64,000 bases of DNA from Rhynchospora pubera (Eukaryota; Streptophyta; Magnoliopsida; Poales; Cyperaceae), in assembly GCA_028095005.1 (NCBI GenBank), contig CM051463.1:3208295-3272294 (forward strand). Reading direction: 5' to 3'. Every line of letters begins with the position of its first letter. Within the stretch, counting starts at the first letter, position 1. The translations under genes and the position numbers were made by a program. Positions 13,072 to 26,454 of this stretch are shown here, in pieces. Under the pieces are notes generated by a model. That model was not told the origin of the DNA. It worked only from the letters and a program-made list of their open reading frames with translations, and did not search any database.

Positions 13072-13466
13072 AGCTGCAAGCTTGAGTTCATTGGGTTTAC
13101 AATTGCAGGACAAAGCCAGAAATATATTGAGTGAAATAGTACAGTATATGTTTTTATTTTTAAAATTAGAGTAAAGCATTATTTTTTTTAATAAAATTTG
13201 ACTACAGGTATTTAAAACAAAATGTGTTAAAAAAATAAGTTGGGTGACTTAGATTTCTAATTTATCTTAAAAAAAAATGTATTGTGATGAGCAACTCAAA
13301 TGTTGAACTAATGTACTAGTCTAGTTAGATATACTTGACAATTACAATCGCATTTCGCTATCAGAATTCGATTTCGGCCCACAAAATAAATTTAAGAAAC
13401 AAGTTGGCTATAGTTTACAGATTTCACACTTCCATCGCTCTGCTAAAATATTCAGAGCTGATAAGC

Positions 13467-14826
13467 GTCATCCATCTTAAAATCATCCACGTCATCCAAC
13501 AACGATTTTTCCGCTCCCTTCCTTTCCCCTCGCGCTCACGCTCTTATTTTCCGACACTTCCTTTCCTCTCTTCTCCCTTGCGCTCTCTTTTCATTTGCAT
13601 CGCTTCCTCCTCTCCTCTCCTCTCCTCTCCTCTCCTCTCCTCCTCCTTTCCATCACAAATTTTTTCCCATGGATTCCACCTCTTCCCCCCTATTTTTATC
13701 TCGTTCCACTGCATCTATGACATGTGCACTCTGACTTGCTTCTTTAAAATGAACATATATGACAATAAATTGAACATATACAAATACAAAATGAACCAAG
13801 AATCACAATGTACATATAAAAAAATGAATACAAATAATAAAGCACAGATATGGCAACTAATTGAACAGAAATAACAAATAAATTGAACAGATATATCAAA
13901 TAAACAAAACAAATGTAACAAACACGTTGACGCATATAAAAAGACAAAAAGTGAAAATAAATTGAACATATATAACAAATAAATTGAACAGATATGACAA
14001 ATAAATTGAACAGATATGACAAATAAATAAAGCAAATGTAACAAACACGTTGACACCTACAAAAAGATAAAAAAAAGTGTAAATAAATTGAACAGATGTA
14101 ACACATAAATTGAACAGATATGACAAATAAATTGAACATATGTAAAACAGATATAAAAAAATTAACATACATAATAAATAAACTAAACAGATATAACAAC
14201 TAATTGAACATAAATAACAAATAAACTGAACATATGTAACAAACAATGTGGACTCACAAAAAGTAAATTGAACAGATACAACAAACAAATTGAACAGATA
14301 CAACAAATAAATTGAACATATATAACAAACAATTTGGACTCGTACAAAAGATAAAAATTGAACAGGAAAGAATGAAGAAAGGACCGATGAAATCGAAAAA
14401 AACAAATAGAGAGGGAATAGAAGAGAGCATGAAGAAAAAGAGAAGGGAGGAAGAAGAAGGGAGTGAGGGAAACTCACGGAGCAAGAGAGAAAGGAGAGGG
14501 AGCCACGCCTGGGAGTGGTGGGAAGGTTCTGGCGCTGGGTGAGGGAAGGTGCTGGCGCTGGGAGTGTGAAGGGAGAGCCACGCGTGGGAGTGCGAAGGGA
14601 GAGGGAGAGAACCACGCGTGGGAGTGCGAAGAGAGAGGGAGCAACGCTTGGGAGCAGAGGGAAGGAAGGTATTGCGATGGTGAAGGAATTGCGCTCGGAG
14701 GGAAGGAAGGTATTGCGAAGGTGAAGGGAGCGGAGCGAAGGTATTGCGCTCGGATTAGAAGGCGATCGCCTAAATTGAAGAGTGGTGATTAATTAGATGG
14801 CTTGGATGACAATTAAGAGGATGATA
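13467..14826. mobile_element. putative TIR element with internal repeats
   Basis: Imperfect inverted repeats of about 35 bases bound this stretch: TCATCCATCTTAAAATCATCC from 13468, and the complement of the right end beginning TCATCCTCTTAATTGTCATCC. The superfamily is uncertain because I cannot find a clear target duplication. Inside are a (CTCCT)n run at about 13608-13645, a minisatellite at 13745-14350, and a GA-rich patch at 14380-14760 with reiterated GTGGGAGTGCGAAG and GGAAGGTATTGCG units. The open frames across it (up to 239 aa) are products of these repeats and not genes. Confidence 0.45.
13745..14350. repeat. degenerate minisatellite, about 20-22-bp unit
   Basis: Roughly two dozen irregular copies of a unit close to AATAAATTGAACAGATATGAC, interspersed with two longer higher-order copies containing AAATGTAACAAACACGTTGAC. 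The unit has no stops in some frames, which creates long spurious ORFs (tyrosine- and phenylalanine-rich) on the minus strand. Confidence 0.85.
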
Positions 14827-14977
14827 AGTAGTAATTATCTAAAATATTGGTTGTAAGCATCGTTTTGCTGAAATAATATATTCAGAGTGAAATACTATAG
14901 TATCTTTAATTTTTTATTAGAGTAAAGCATTTTTTTATAAAATTCGACTACAAGTATCGTTTTTTCTTTAAATTATG

Positions 14978-15995
14978 TTTTTTTTTTATCCAAAAGCTCC
15001 CAAGCAGGGGAACCAAAATCATTATCAAGTAAGTTTTTTACATAAGCAAGCATCCAAAGCTGAAGGATCCTTAAGGGATACCTTCAGATCTAGCAAGTTT
15101 AGTTACACACAAAATCCAACTAACAATGTTTAGACGGAGACAAACAACAAACAGTTAACCATTCTGAAATCTAAAACAGGAGCAAGAGCAGCTAAGTTGA
15201 GGAGTTGTTGTCAGTGGAGTCATTGTTGCTCTTCTTTGCTGCTTCATGCTTCTTTTCCAAGTTCAGAAAGCTTATTTCCATATCTGTTATCAATCTAGTC
15301 CAGTTAGTAAACAAATTTAAGATATTACTGTAAAGGGTGTAAAAGGAGGCTATGTCTTTGTTTCCAAAAATAATGTTGTTTCTCTCATTCCATATGACCC
15401 AACACCAGACAACAAGAAGGGATTTTGCAAAGCTTCTGTTATTTGAATTTAAGTTGTTTATAGTTAACCACAAGGAGTCTAAGCTAGTGCAATCTAAGCA
15501 AATGTTTTTGTGATTAAAAAGGTTGAAGCCTGACAAAAAACCCTTAGCTGATGTGCAGGTTAGGAATAGATGATCAATTGTTTCACATTTATTACAGAAA
15601 ACACATTTGTTTGGCCCTTGCCAACCCTTCTTTTGCAGGTTGTCAAAAGTTAGACTTTTATTGTTAAGTATAAGCCAGAGGAGTAGCTTGGCCTTTAAAG
15701 GTGCCTTTATGGGCCACACAGTTTTGTTCAGATCAGTTTGCACTCCTCTATTATTAAGGAAGGAGTAGAAAGAACTCACTGTGAAGATACCTTTGCTATC
15801 AAAGTTCCATCTGGTAGAGTCATTTAAATCTGTTAGAGTTAGGTTATTTACAAGGGCCAAGATGGAATCCTTTTGTGCTCTAATGGTTCTAGTGATACCC
15901 CTGCTTAAAGAGAGTTTTGTTTGCCCATTGTTAGCCACCTGAGAGATAGAGGCCTGAGGGTTTTTAGTTTTATCAAAAATTTCTAGATATACTTT
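14978..15995 (-). mobile_element. 5'-truncated LINE (L1-type) fragment, zf-RVT domain
   Basis: Minus-strand non-LTR retrotransposon remnant. Its open frame (15192-16016, 274 aa, start codon arbitrary and partly from flanking DNA) ends at a genuine stop. It contains the zinc-binding region found C-terminal to plant LINE reverse transcriptases (zf-RVT type): WPIKAPLKAKLLLWL, then CVFCNKCETIDHLFLTC, then VVWCWVIWNERNNIIF. The T run at 14978-14987 is the poly(A) tail on the minus strand. The reverse transcriptase and endonuclease are missing, so it is dead on arrival through 5' truncation, the usual LINE fate. The 5' boundary is approximate. It interrupts the right copy of a tandem duplication, so it is younger than that event. 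Confidence 0.85.
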
Positions 15996-16112
15996 GCATT
16001 GCGTTATGATGAGCAATTCAAATTTCGATTAATGTACTAACTAGTATGTATACTCGACAATTACAATCGGAATTCAATTTCGGCCCATAAAATAAATTTA
16101 AGAAACACAAGT

Positions 16113-16767
16113 TAGCTCTGGTTTATTTATGGTGTTTTGTTTATTTTATTATGAATAATTTTATGAATAAGTTTATTTATTGTAACTTGGTAGCTTTTAT
16201 CTAGCATGTCAAAAAAAAAAAATTTATTGATGTAATGAATAAAGGAAGATAACGTTAGAGCACTGGTACCTCACGATTTTGGTGCTGGTGCATCAGGTTT
16301 TTAGGGGTGATGATTAAGAGAGTGTTGTAATAAATTATTTTTTTTATTTTAATGAAAAAAGTGGTGAGCAATTCAATCTCACTTGTTTCCGGAAAAAAAG
16401 AAAAAAAAAAGAAAAGTTGGCTCTAGTTTTGACTGAGTTAGAATATTGGCTCTAACAGTAATTTCCTACTTTCTAGCAAGATGTAACATTTTGGTTGCGA
16501 TATATTTGAGTATAAATAGTTGCCATTGGGTAATTACAAAATCTTAATTGGTGCATACAAATTATTAACTAAAAAAAAAATAGGGAAAAGAATTGATGAT
16601 TAGTCCGGCATACATATTATTTGTGTATAAATTGGGAAGGTCGGCAAATTAAGCTGCGCCGGAACCTGGCTTTGGACGTTTATTGAACTTGCTGAAATGT
16701 CATTCAAATAAATCTGATTGCTTAGAATTTCCGCTTTATTTCATGATTGAATGTTTGGAGTTATGTA
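16113..16767. other. AT-rich spacer without recognisable features
   Basis: About 650 bases with no coding frame of note. A weak third echo of the neighbouring duplicated block (GTTGGCTCTAGTTT near 16416) is visible. It ends at the left target duplication of the copia element. Confidence 0.6.
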
Positions 16768-16772
16768 CTTAT

Positions 16773-18537
16773 TGTTAGAAAGTGTGCTAATTTTCATGTT
16801 TATGCTAATTACCAATTAATTAACCAAGCAAACATAGCACACACAAGATCTAGTACACAAGCTATTCAAACACACGAGAAAAAGGATTGGAAGTATACCT
16901 CTCTTGGTATCGCAACCAAGAGGCTCGTTCCAATGCGTTGGTGTCGGTGGCGTGCTCTCCAAGAACCTCCACGCCGTGCTCCTCGAGTCCACTAAGGAAT
17001 TAACCACCTTCTCTAATCAATTATGCTAGTAATTGAGAGAATTGTGCCTAATTCCAAAGCTTTCCCTTTCTATTTAATTCTCCAATTAATTTAGTGGAAA
17101 AGCTTGCTCAACACATGAGCTAGATGGTGTGTGGAAGAGAGAAAGGGAATGAAAAATTCTGAAATTTTTCTTCCCTTGGTGTGAGGTGCGGCCAAAGAGA
17201 GAAGGAGAGAGAGAGGTGTGTGGAGGCTAGGGGTTTGCTCCCAAAGAACACCCCTTTATATAGGCCACTCAACCTAGCTCTCATCCAACATTACATGGAC
17301 AAAAATACCCCTTGCCCTAGCCGCACCTACCTACCTCCCTTTGTGGGTTGGGCCTCAAGTCAAGTTGAGCCCAATACTCTTCCATTTAAATGCACCTTCC
17401 ATTGGACATTAAATTAACCAATTAATTTAAAGCCCAATTTGCTCAAATAATTAAATGTGTTGATTATAATTAATTATTAACTATTTAATAATTAATATGG
17501 AATTAGTCAATGCATTAAATTATTTCTATATGATCTATTTGACTTAATTAATCATAACGGTCCATAACGGCATACGATTAATTAATCAACTTATCATATT
17601 TTGCAAAACCAATTGTTGCAAATAAATAATTAATGCACGTGTGGTTAAACACCTTATTATGTGTGACCCTTTGAGGATTTATGCTATGTTGGACATGGAA
17701 TTAAATCGCTATTTAATTCCAATAATCATAAGCGGTATCTAGCAACACGTTATGATTCCCAATTCACATAAATAGTGTACTGCTACAATATTTCAATCCT
17801 GCATAAGAGAATAATTAGTTTCTCTATTTTGATTCTTATGTCACACGATATCATCGTATAATCCAAGATAGGAATGTGTCATTCTTGCAGATTATACGTT
17901 TCTTGATCTAGAGATAATTGTATAAAGTTGCATGCAAACAATCTATCTCCATCAAGGGGCCCAAACAGATATCGTCACTCACTAAGTGAATTAATGAGGG
18001 ACATACGGTTTTCTTGATGATTAACTTTTCCCCGCACAATTCAAGAGAACATAAATAAAGTCCGTATAGCAGCCCTTATCGGGAATCAGCGGTAGACAGT
18101 ATTTATTGAACCTATCCTCATGTGGAAAAGATAAACATCTCAAACTTAGAACCAAAATCACAACGAAATAAACAATGACACATAACACAATCCATATGTT
18201 TATTTCGATGGGTCAAGTCCTGTACTATGTTCCATAACATACACATATGCAATTAAGTTGGTAACTCTTTACCTATGATTAGTAGAACTTAATCATCACT
18301 TAACTTGCATACTAATCTTTTATGATAATTAATGTTCCTTGTTAATTATCAAGATTATGGACCGTTTAGATTTATTATTGTCATTCTAAAGAATGATCAA
18401 CAGAGATCTACAATTCAGATCCTCAACCTGAATGATCTGTCAATAATAAACCTAGGAACAGATGATAAAATCTCATCCAAAACATAAACTAATAATTAAG
18501 TCATTAAATTATTGACTTCTAGGACATAACTCTAACA
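16773..18537 (-). repeat. 3' LTR of the copia element
   Basis: 1,765 bp. On the minus strand it starts TGTTAGAGTTATG and ends CTTTCTAACA. A minus-strand TATA box (TATATAAAGG) lies near 17251-17262. Small open frames inside (78 aa plus at 17181-17417; 63 aa minus at 16816-17007) recur at exactly +7,917 in the other LTR and are not genes. Confidence 0.93.
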
Positions 18538-18550
18538 ATCTCCCACTTGG
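18538..18550 (-). other. polypurine tract of the copia element
   Basis: Minus-strand CCAAGTGGGAGAT directly abuts the LTR start TGTTAGAG. It is the plus-strand primer for reverse transcription and fixes the element's orientation. Confidence 0.9.
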
Positions 18551-18879
18551 CCTAGAGTCAATCAGTAGTGACTTCTAGCCAACGAAGAATTGAGAACAAT
18601 GTCATATATCTACATATATACATGTCTCGGACCTCAAAATAAATAATACGCTTATAGCTAGTTACTCATACGTCCACCACGTATGGATGCATAACTGCAT
18701 CTCGTATACTGCTCAAGGTAGAGGTCGTGCTAGAGTGTTCGCTGTGTTCGCGAACCTATCCAAAAATTGTTTGACTATATATATATACTCCTATATATAT
18801 TCTTGATCACCATCATATGATATCAAGTGATATCGTTATAGATCATATTTGAATCTCCAATGTAACATTGGGCTCTTAA

Positions 18880-20350
18880 GAGTAAGTTATGGTTCGAGAT
18901 GCTTAGAACCATAATAACTCAACTAAGAAATCGATCCGAAATAAACTTCTTTTATTACTTCACAAGTTGCTATGTATTTTGCTTTGGTGACGGAAACGGT
19001 TGTAATATTCCATTTAGAACACCTTCTAAATTTACAACACCACCTTTTAGCAAAATACGTAGTTCAACTGTGATTATATCAATCTTTCGAAAAACTAGCA
19101 TTAGTGTAATTAACTTACACGAGCTCCTTTTAAGAGATGAAACATTATATCACTCTTTCTCATAAGGTACTCGAGGATATCCTTGACTATCGTCCTAATG
19201 TGTCTCTCTTGTATCCATTCGACAACTGTTTGTCATATCTTTTGGATACTACACATTGGGGCATATGCATAAATATGGCGTACACAATGAAACTCATAAT
19301 GAAGGAATGCTTGAACTATTTCATGCACTTTCTCGAATCGAGTTGCAATAGACCGAGTTAAAACACTCAAGTCATGCCATGTGACGTATAGTTAGACATC
19401 CTTTCTTGGAGTGTAACTTTCGTGTTTCTAGAACACTTCGTCAATATATGCATATTTGCTCAAACCTAACATCCATCATAATCTATCTTTATAGATTTTG
19501 TTTCCTAGGATTAGGTGATTTTGCCCAAGTTCTCATTTGAGAAAGCATTCTCCAAAGAGATCTCGACAATATTCATTTTCTTAATGTTAATGTTATTCCC
19601 AATTTAATGAATTGTTATCTTGAACAATACAAGTAATACAATTATGCTCCCACTGAATATCTTGTTTATACAAGATACTTTTTGACGAAGTTCAACTCCT
19701 TGACTTCCTTGTCAAAACTTTTATTCCAATCTCCACAACACTTGCTTTAATCCATTTATGGATCCTTGAAGCATGCGTATGTTTTTAGCAATACATAAAA
19801 CCTCGATTTGTGTCAAATGCACAACATCATCCTTCATTCATACGAAGAAGGCGGTTTTATGTGTTTTTCCATATATCAATATATATGAAATACAACTATT
19901 GCTAGAATGATCTTTATTGACTTTTACATAGCCACAAGCAAGAGGTTGTGCTTTGTACGTAGTCAACTAGTCATCGACTTAGACATAGCTACAAGCGAGA
20001 AGCCGCGCTTTGTACATAGTCGATTTGTTATCCATGTCGATCTTTCCTTTTGAAGATCTAAAACGTTCTTGATGGATTGCTCCTTCATGAACGTCAACCA
20101 AGGTCTATACCTTGTTGTTATACATGGATTTTATTTAAAGATCATATGAATTCAAACCATATATGTGGAATCGGATCGTTCCATCGTTTTTCTTGTTTAT
20201 CAACGGATTCTCATATGCTAAGTTTGAGAATGTCGTGAAGCCAATGCACCAAACGGCTTAGGCAATCAACTCTCGTTGATCTTTTGTAGGACTGGTACTT
20301 GAGGTTCATGAACTACTTCCACAATGAATTGTTGAACGAGTTCTTGACTC
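18880..20350 (-). pseudogene. decayed copia pol (reverse transcriptase and RNase H)
   Basis: Read on the minus strand from high to low coordinates, copia pol landmarks occur in the right order but in broken frames. A linker region (EYMRSQELVQQF) is near 20300-20350. YKARLLA, matching the RT motif YKARLVAKG, is near 20000-20025. GSINGLKQ is near 19740-19760. The YVDD catalytic site near 19612-19632 has become VQD with a frameshift. LGNKIYKDR is near 19490-19520, KDILEYLMRKSD near 19150-19190, and the RNase H stretch TKAKYIATCEVIKE near 18950-18990. In-frame stops and 1-2-base shifts occur throughout, so no functional polymerase can be made. A 57-bp segment around YKARL is tandemly repeated (19921-20033). 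Confidence 0.75.
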
Positions 20351-23300
20351 CTCATATATTCCATGAGTTTCTCGAATCATCATCAACTCGTGATATGGTT
20401 GAGTCCTCATTGGAAGGAGCGTACTATTAAACTTCTTTTCAAAACAACTTGTGAATGAAGTTCCGCTCAACTCCCACTAAGCACCATGTATGGAGTGACA
20501 AGTTTCCCATAAGAGTACTTCTTGTAGTGACGCATAAACTCCTTTAATGCTCACTTTACTCCCACTACTTCTTCTTGAGAATTTCAATTCATCAAGACTA
20601 CATTATGATTAGCAACAACTACTTTGTTCTTATCATATTCGTGGAAGTAGTGCCTTTTAATATAAAGCATCCTACAAATATATAGTGTCTTATTTGGTTT
20701 AAGCTTACAAGTCCACAATACTTGAAATAAGCTTCTCAACACCAAATCTCGAGAAGTATTATACTTAGAGATCAAAATCTCGTAAGAAACCTTCCTCAAT
20801 AGACTTTGATGGAACACCATTCAGTGTAAACAATATTGTCCTCAAACATAATTCCCTAATACGAGTCGAATAAGTCAATTTGATTTATTATCGATCGAAC
20901 TATACAAAATATTGTTCGATACCTCCATTCTTGGACACATTATTCCATAATGTTCCTCATGGAGTGAGTTATGAAACTATTTTCATACTCTTTAGATAAT
21001 ACTTCAAATCATATGACTTAACTACTTATTTGCCACGATTAATTGTAAGACTTTTCTTTTTCCTTGAACGGTCTTTTTAACTTCACACTTGAACTCCTTT
21101 GAACTAGTCAAAAGGTTCATACTTATACCTTATCAAATAGATATGTTAATATCTACAATGATCGTTGGTTAAGTAGTAAAGTATCAACAACCTTTCATTG
21201 TACAAGTACTTATTGGTCTTTATACATCGATATGTATAAGTCCTAATCAAGTCACTTGTCCTTAAACCTTTGTAGGTTAAAGGCGCTTTTGTCATTTAAC
21301 AAACATGATTCGCATATCAATCGATTTGAAATCGAATTGAATTTCGAGCTCTACGTTACGTAGACTCTCATAATGCGATTCTCGTTTATATATGTGACTA
21401 AGCGGTTATATATAACATGAAAGTCAAATACTTTATGTCAAGTCTTACGCATCCTATTTGTCATTCATAACTTGTTTATCTATTTCAAGCAAATTCCATC
21501 AAGATGCATGAAATCATATAAACAAATTCATAATAAAAGAACTTGTCTTTTATTAAACATAGTTATCCATCATCAAATATGAAATGGAGACGCTATGAGA
21601 GGTTTTAGAATTAAGGTATGCAACCTTCAATTCCTAAACAAACTCTTAATAAAGATAACTCTACGTATTCAATGGTAATGACTTAAATGAATAAGTCATC
21701 TCCTATACGGAGTTTACTTTATATCTCTCGAACATTCTCTTATTCTTCATTGCCAACACATTTCGTTAAATGCGAGCATATGAACTAGTATCAAGTTACT
21801 AGTGTAAATTAGAGATAGTGAGATAGTTTGAACGACAAATACACTTTAGGATTAGAATATTTCTAATCGTCACAATCATGGTACTTCGGACAACCTTTCA
21901 AATGCCTCCCATAAAACGGCAAATGAAACATCTCATGTGACACATGGTCATCAATGAGAGTCTCGAAGTTTTAACTCATACCTTGGTGAAGTATTTCTTG
22001 AATACTTAACCAATCACCTCTTTGCATCAACAAGCGTGCATAAAGGTAATATTATATCCTTCATAATTCCAAAGAGATCGAATGACAATATCAACAATCC
22101 TTGATATCGGAGATTAACATCTCTAGTCATCAATTAGCTACTTCAATCTTTCGATTTGTAAGCTAATGAAACATTCATATGACTTCTTTTAAAAGAATAA
22201 TCTCTTGGTCAACTCATATTCTTTATACTCAATCATAAATGATGGAGTTAATATCTACTTTCTCCAAGAACACTTTCTTGAGTAAGCGAATGAGAGCGTA
22301 CGAGTTAAATCTAGTCCATATGAATTCTCTAATTCAAAGGTCTAGAAATTTTGAATGAGGATATTAGCCATACGCTTTATTGAATAACTTTTCGCCAAAA
22401 GTCAATCAATCATCGCGTTGCTACATTCGGGTAGTTTGAGGAAAGTTTTGGGAATTGACATACTCAAATTTCTCTTCACTAAGATCGTGTCTTAGGAATC
22501 GGTATTACTTCTTTAAGTGAATACTTTTAGAAACGAGTTTGTTAATTTTCAAAGATTGATCGCAACAAAATTAACAAATTAAACATCTATAACAAAATCA
22601 ATTTACGGTCATTTAGTTTATGCAATTGTTTTATTTATAACAAATAAAACTCCCACTATATTTATTTAATGTCCCTAATATAGTAGGTTTTCCAAGATCC
22701 CTATTTTCGTTGAGATGGTGCTAGCGTCGGCGTGACACCAAAACAACTAGATAAGGTAGGTTCTCCAACCAATCATTCCATATGATTCTTGGTTTGTGAA
22801 ATATCACATGTACATCCACAAACTTTGCCCCGATGTCCAATCCGATTAGAAAACATCGTTAAGTAACCTTTCTCTATTTGCTCCTAGTAAATCCGATTTA
22901 CACCCCGACACGGATGATGGAACACGATGTCCCGCGTCGGCGAGAATGCATCAATGAACGATCATACACGTTAGAAGGGGATAGAGAGAAGGAGGGCGAT
23001 TCAACTTAATCATGTTTTGTTTGGGACAATCAATTAAGTGACACTTGTTTGGTGGTCATGTAAGCATACACCCATACCTAGCCTATGACAATTCATAGCA
23101 ATTACAAGCAATCACATATAAGCATCTCATAGTTGTGGGTTTGTATGGCTCCCGCTTGCATTAGTTTCGCCACATCGTCCATGGAGCAAAACTAATCTAA
23201 TCCTTGCCCTCCCACTAAATTCTATAAGGATCTAAATCCTATATAAAATAAAGGTGCAAAATACATGTGAAAACATCCTATTCCCTTCCTATCCTTAGGG

Positions 23301-24676
23301 GCATGCAAGCCTCACAAGTTACATCAAAAATTAATCAAAAATTAATTAATGGCACCAAAGGCCGCATTACAAACATTCACACATGCATTCATTTACAACC
23401 ACAAGGCATTGAGTCTTGAGCCATACTAAACCCACTATCCACCTACAAAACAAAGTTAGCACATACAAGAACTTTGTTTCCAATTAACGATTTTCAAGCA
23501 TCTTTGCGTATCGTTTGCTATAAGTAAATTCCGTGTACAAATCCTCAATTTTAAACAACCAAACTTGTTTAAATTCATTTAGAAAGTTCTTTCAACATCC
23601 CATAACAGAAAGGAGATCAAACAAGGAGTTTTCTAATTAATTTCAACTAATTTGAATACTTAGAAAAACAGTAATTTACCAAAAAACGTAACTAATGGAA
23701 TCCAACAAAAACAACAGTTTTCGGTCTCCAAAAATTCTCAAATAAATTACTTAAGCTCCTTATCATAATTGTGATTACCAGTAAAAATTTCAAGAAGAGA
23801 TCTTAAACCATCTGGGAGAATAAAAAATGACAAATCTCTTACAAGTGCACGAAACACCGTTATGAGATTTTCAGTTTATCCTCTCAACCATTTGGTCTGT
23901 TAGACCACCTTCTATCCAGTTTTTATATATACAATATACATAGAAAAACTTGTTTAGACTACAGGCTATCCATTCATGAAAAGAAAACAACCAAGTTCAG
24001 TTCAATAATATTAAGTTACAGCCTAAACAATCAACAAATTCTGTACTGGAACAGACTGTCAATCGAAAGGTTTTAACCTAGTTGAAGGTCCAAACATCCA
24101 CGAAAAATTACGAAATTAATTTTCCTAGAATCCTAACTCAAAATAGAACAACTCCATTTAAACAGAATTTTTAAAGGAGTTCTCAGTTGGTACAGTTTAT
24201 TAGAACAATCGATTTGCTCAATAAACTGGATCTGACAAGATCTTCCTTTTCATACTTGAAAACCCACAAATTAATCCGAGTCATGCAACAAGTTATACAT
24301 GCTCAGAAAGAGCTTCAAGTCCTCTTTATTTCTAGCCATAGAACACTGGTACTTATATTCAAAATATAAATCTTTCAAGCCATTCAAACAGGACAGTGCA
24401 AGCAAAAACTAGTTCTGCGCACTGTCGCCGTTTTATTCACAGTAAATCCATACTAATTCAGAAAAATGTGAATCCAACGACAAAAGAATCACAATCCACA
24501 GATCTACAACTTTCATGTAGATGGAAAGATCTTCCAGAGAACTTATCACATCAAAAACGCGAAATAACACAGAAAATACCATTTCCAGACAGCAAACAAA
24601 CGCATCATCTCTACTAATCCATTAATTAGCCAATTTCTCTTAATTAAGTGTTAAAATAGCTTAAGTACGACCATGT
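20351..24676 (-). other. upstream internal region of the copia element (gag/pol side), no intact ORF
   Basis: By position this should hold leader, gag, protease and integrase. The longest minus-strand frame is only 78 aa, and I could not recognise a CCHC knuckle or the integrase HHCC motif by eye. About 22700-23200 is slightly GC-richer with repeated GCGTCGGCG words. I cannot tell decayed gag/integrase from unrelated replacement sequence. Confidence 0.5.
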
Positions 24677-24688
24677 GCTCTGATACCA
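24677..24688 (-). other. primer binding site (initiator Met tRNA)
   Basis: Minus-strand TGGTATCAGAGC, complementary to the 3' end of plant initiator-methionine tRNA, one base from the 5' LTR end. It is the usual PBS for Ty1/copia elements. Confidence 0.92.
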
Positions 24689-24689
24689 C

Positions 24690-26454
24690 TGTTAGAAAGT
24701 GTGCTAATTTTCATGTTTATGCTAATTACCAATTAATTAACCAAGCAAACATAGCACACACAAGATCTAGTACACAAGCTATTCAAACACACGAGAAAAA
24801 GGATTGGAAGTATACCTCTCTTGGTATCGCAACCAAGAGGCTCGTTCCAATGCGTTGGTGTCGGTGGCGTGCTCTCCAAGAACCTCCACGCCGTGCTCCT
24901 CGAGTCCACTAAGGAATTAACCACCTTCTCTAATCAATTATGCTAGTAATTGAGAGAATTGTGCCTAATTCCAAAGCTTTCCCTTTCTATTTAATTCTCC
25001 AATTAATTTAGTGGAAAAGCTTGCTCAACACATGAGCTAGATGGTGTGTGGAAGAGAGAAAGGGAATGAAAAATTCTGAAATTTTTCTTCCCTTGGTGTG
25101 AGGTGCGGCCAAAGAGAGAAGGAGAGAGAGAGGTGTGTGGAGGCTAGGGGTTTGCTCCCAAAGAACACCCCTTTATATAGGCCACTCAACCTAGCTCTCA
25201 TCCAACATTACATGGACAAAAATACCCCTTGCCCTAGCCGCACCTACCTACCTCCCTTTGTGGGTTGGGCCTCAAGTCAAGTTGAGCCCAATACTCTTCC
25301 ATTTAAATGCACCTTCCATTGGACATTAAATTAACCAATTAATTTAAAGCCCAATTTGCTCAAATAATTAAATGTGTTGATTATAATTAATTATTAACTA
25401 TTTAATAATTAATATGGAATTAGTCAATGCATTAAATTATTTCTATATGATCTATTTGACTTAATTAATCATAACGGTCCATAACGGCATACGATTAATT
25501 AATCAACTTATCATATTTTGCAAAACCAATTGTTGCAAATAAATAATTAATGCACGTGTGGTTAAACACCTTATTATGTGTGACCCTTTGAGGATTTATG
25601 CTATGTTGGACATGGAATTAAATCGCTATTTAATTCCAATAATCATAAGCGGTATCTAGCAACACGTTATGATTCCCAATTCACATAAATAGTGTACTGC
25701 TACAATATTTCAATCCTGCATAAGAGAATAATTAGTTTCTCTATTTTGATTCTTATGTCACACGATATCATCGTATAATCCAAGATAGGAATGTGTCATT
25801 CTTGCAGATTATACGTTTCTTGATCTAGAGATAATTGTATAAAGTTGCATGCAAACAATCTATCTCCATCAAGGGGCCCAAACAGATATCGTCACTCACT
25901 AAGTGAATTAATGAGGGACATACGGTTTTCTTGATGATTAACTTTTCCCCGCACAATTCAAGAGAACATAAATAAAGTCCGTATAGCAGCCCTTATCGGG
26001 AATCAGCGGTAGACAGTATTTATTGAACCTATCCTCATGTGGAAAAGATAAACATCTCAAACTTAGAACCAAAATCACAACGAAATAAACAATGACACAT
26101 AACACAATCCATATGTTTATTTCGATGGGTCAAGTCCTGTACTATGTTCCATAACATACACATATGCAATTAAGTTGGTAACTCTTTACCTATGATTAGT
26201 AGAACTTAATCATCACTTAACTTGCATACTAATCTTTTATGATAATTAATGTTCCTTGTTAATTATCAAGATTATGGACCGTTTAGATTTATTATTGTCA
26301 TTCTAAAGAATGATCAACAGAGATCTACAATTCAGATCCTCAACCTGAATGATCTGTCAATAATAAACCTAGGAACAGATGATAAAATCTCATCCAAAAC
26401 ATAAACTAATAATTAAGTCATTAAATTATTGACTTCTAGGACATAACTCTAACA
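24690..26454 (-). repeat. 5' LTR of the copia element
   Basis: 1,765 bp, same length as the 3' LTR and without any difference in the stretches I compared. It is followed at 26455 by the CTTAT target duplication. Confidence 0.93.

Larger units (their letters stand above)
13105..16112. repeat. tandemly duplicated block, split by two later insertions
   Basis: Sequence at about 13105-13250 recurs at 14865-14995 (shared GAGTGAAATA and TTAGAGTAAAGCATT words). Sequence at about 13275-13405 recurs at 15995-16112 (shared ACAATTACAATCG, TTTCGGCCCA and AAATAAATTTAAGAAAC). The two halves are adjacent in the left copy but about 1 kb apart in the right copy, where a LINE fragment sits between them. A TIR-like insertion (about 13467-14826) separates the two copies. 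The simplest reading is duplication first, then two insertions. Divergence between copies is moderate, with many substitutions and small indels. Confidence 0.7.
16773..26454 (-). mobile_element. complete Ty1/copia LTR retrotransposon (Angela/BARE-like), defective pol
   Basis: 9,682 bp, bounded by a perfect 5-bp target duplication CTTAT (16768-16772 and 26455-26459). Two direct 1,765-bp LTRs begin TGTTAG and end CTAACA in the minus orientation. The PBS for initiator-methionine tRNA (TGGTATCAGAGC on the minus strand, 24677-24688) adjoins the 24690-26454 LTR. The polypurine tract AAGTGGGAGA (minus, 18539-18548) adjoins the 16773-18537 LTR, so transcription runs right to left. LTR length, the start TGTTAGAGTTATGTCCTAGA and the PPT resemble the Angela/BARE lineage. 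Pol remnants follow in the right order but with many stops. The two LTRs were identical in every segment I compared, implying recent insertion of an already defective element. Confidence 0.93.

Noticed and set aside
13745..14350. CRISPR-like repeat array
   Set aside because: Repeat units are degenerate and directly adjoining without unique spacers; this is a plant minisatellite.
13896..14615. 239-aa minus-strand open frame
   Set aside because: It arises from a 20-22-bp minisatellite lacking stops in this frame; the repetitive FICYICSIYL-type peptide is not protein-like.
17181..17417. 78-aa frame repeated identically at 25098-25334
   Set aside because: Both lie at the same offset within the two copia LTRs, antisense to the element, so they are duplicated by the LTR structure and are not genes.
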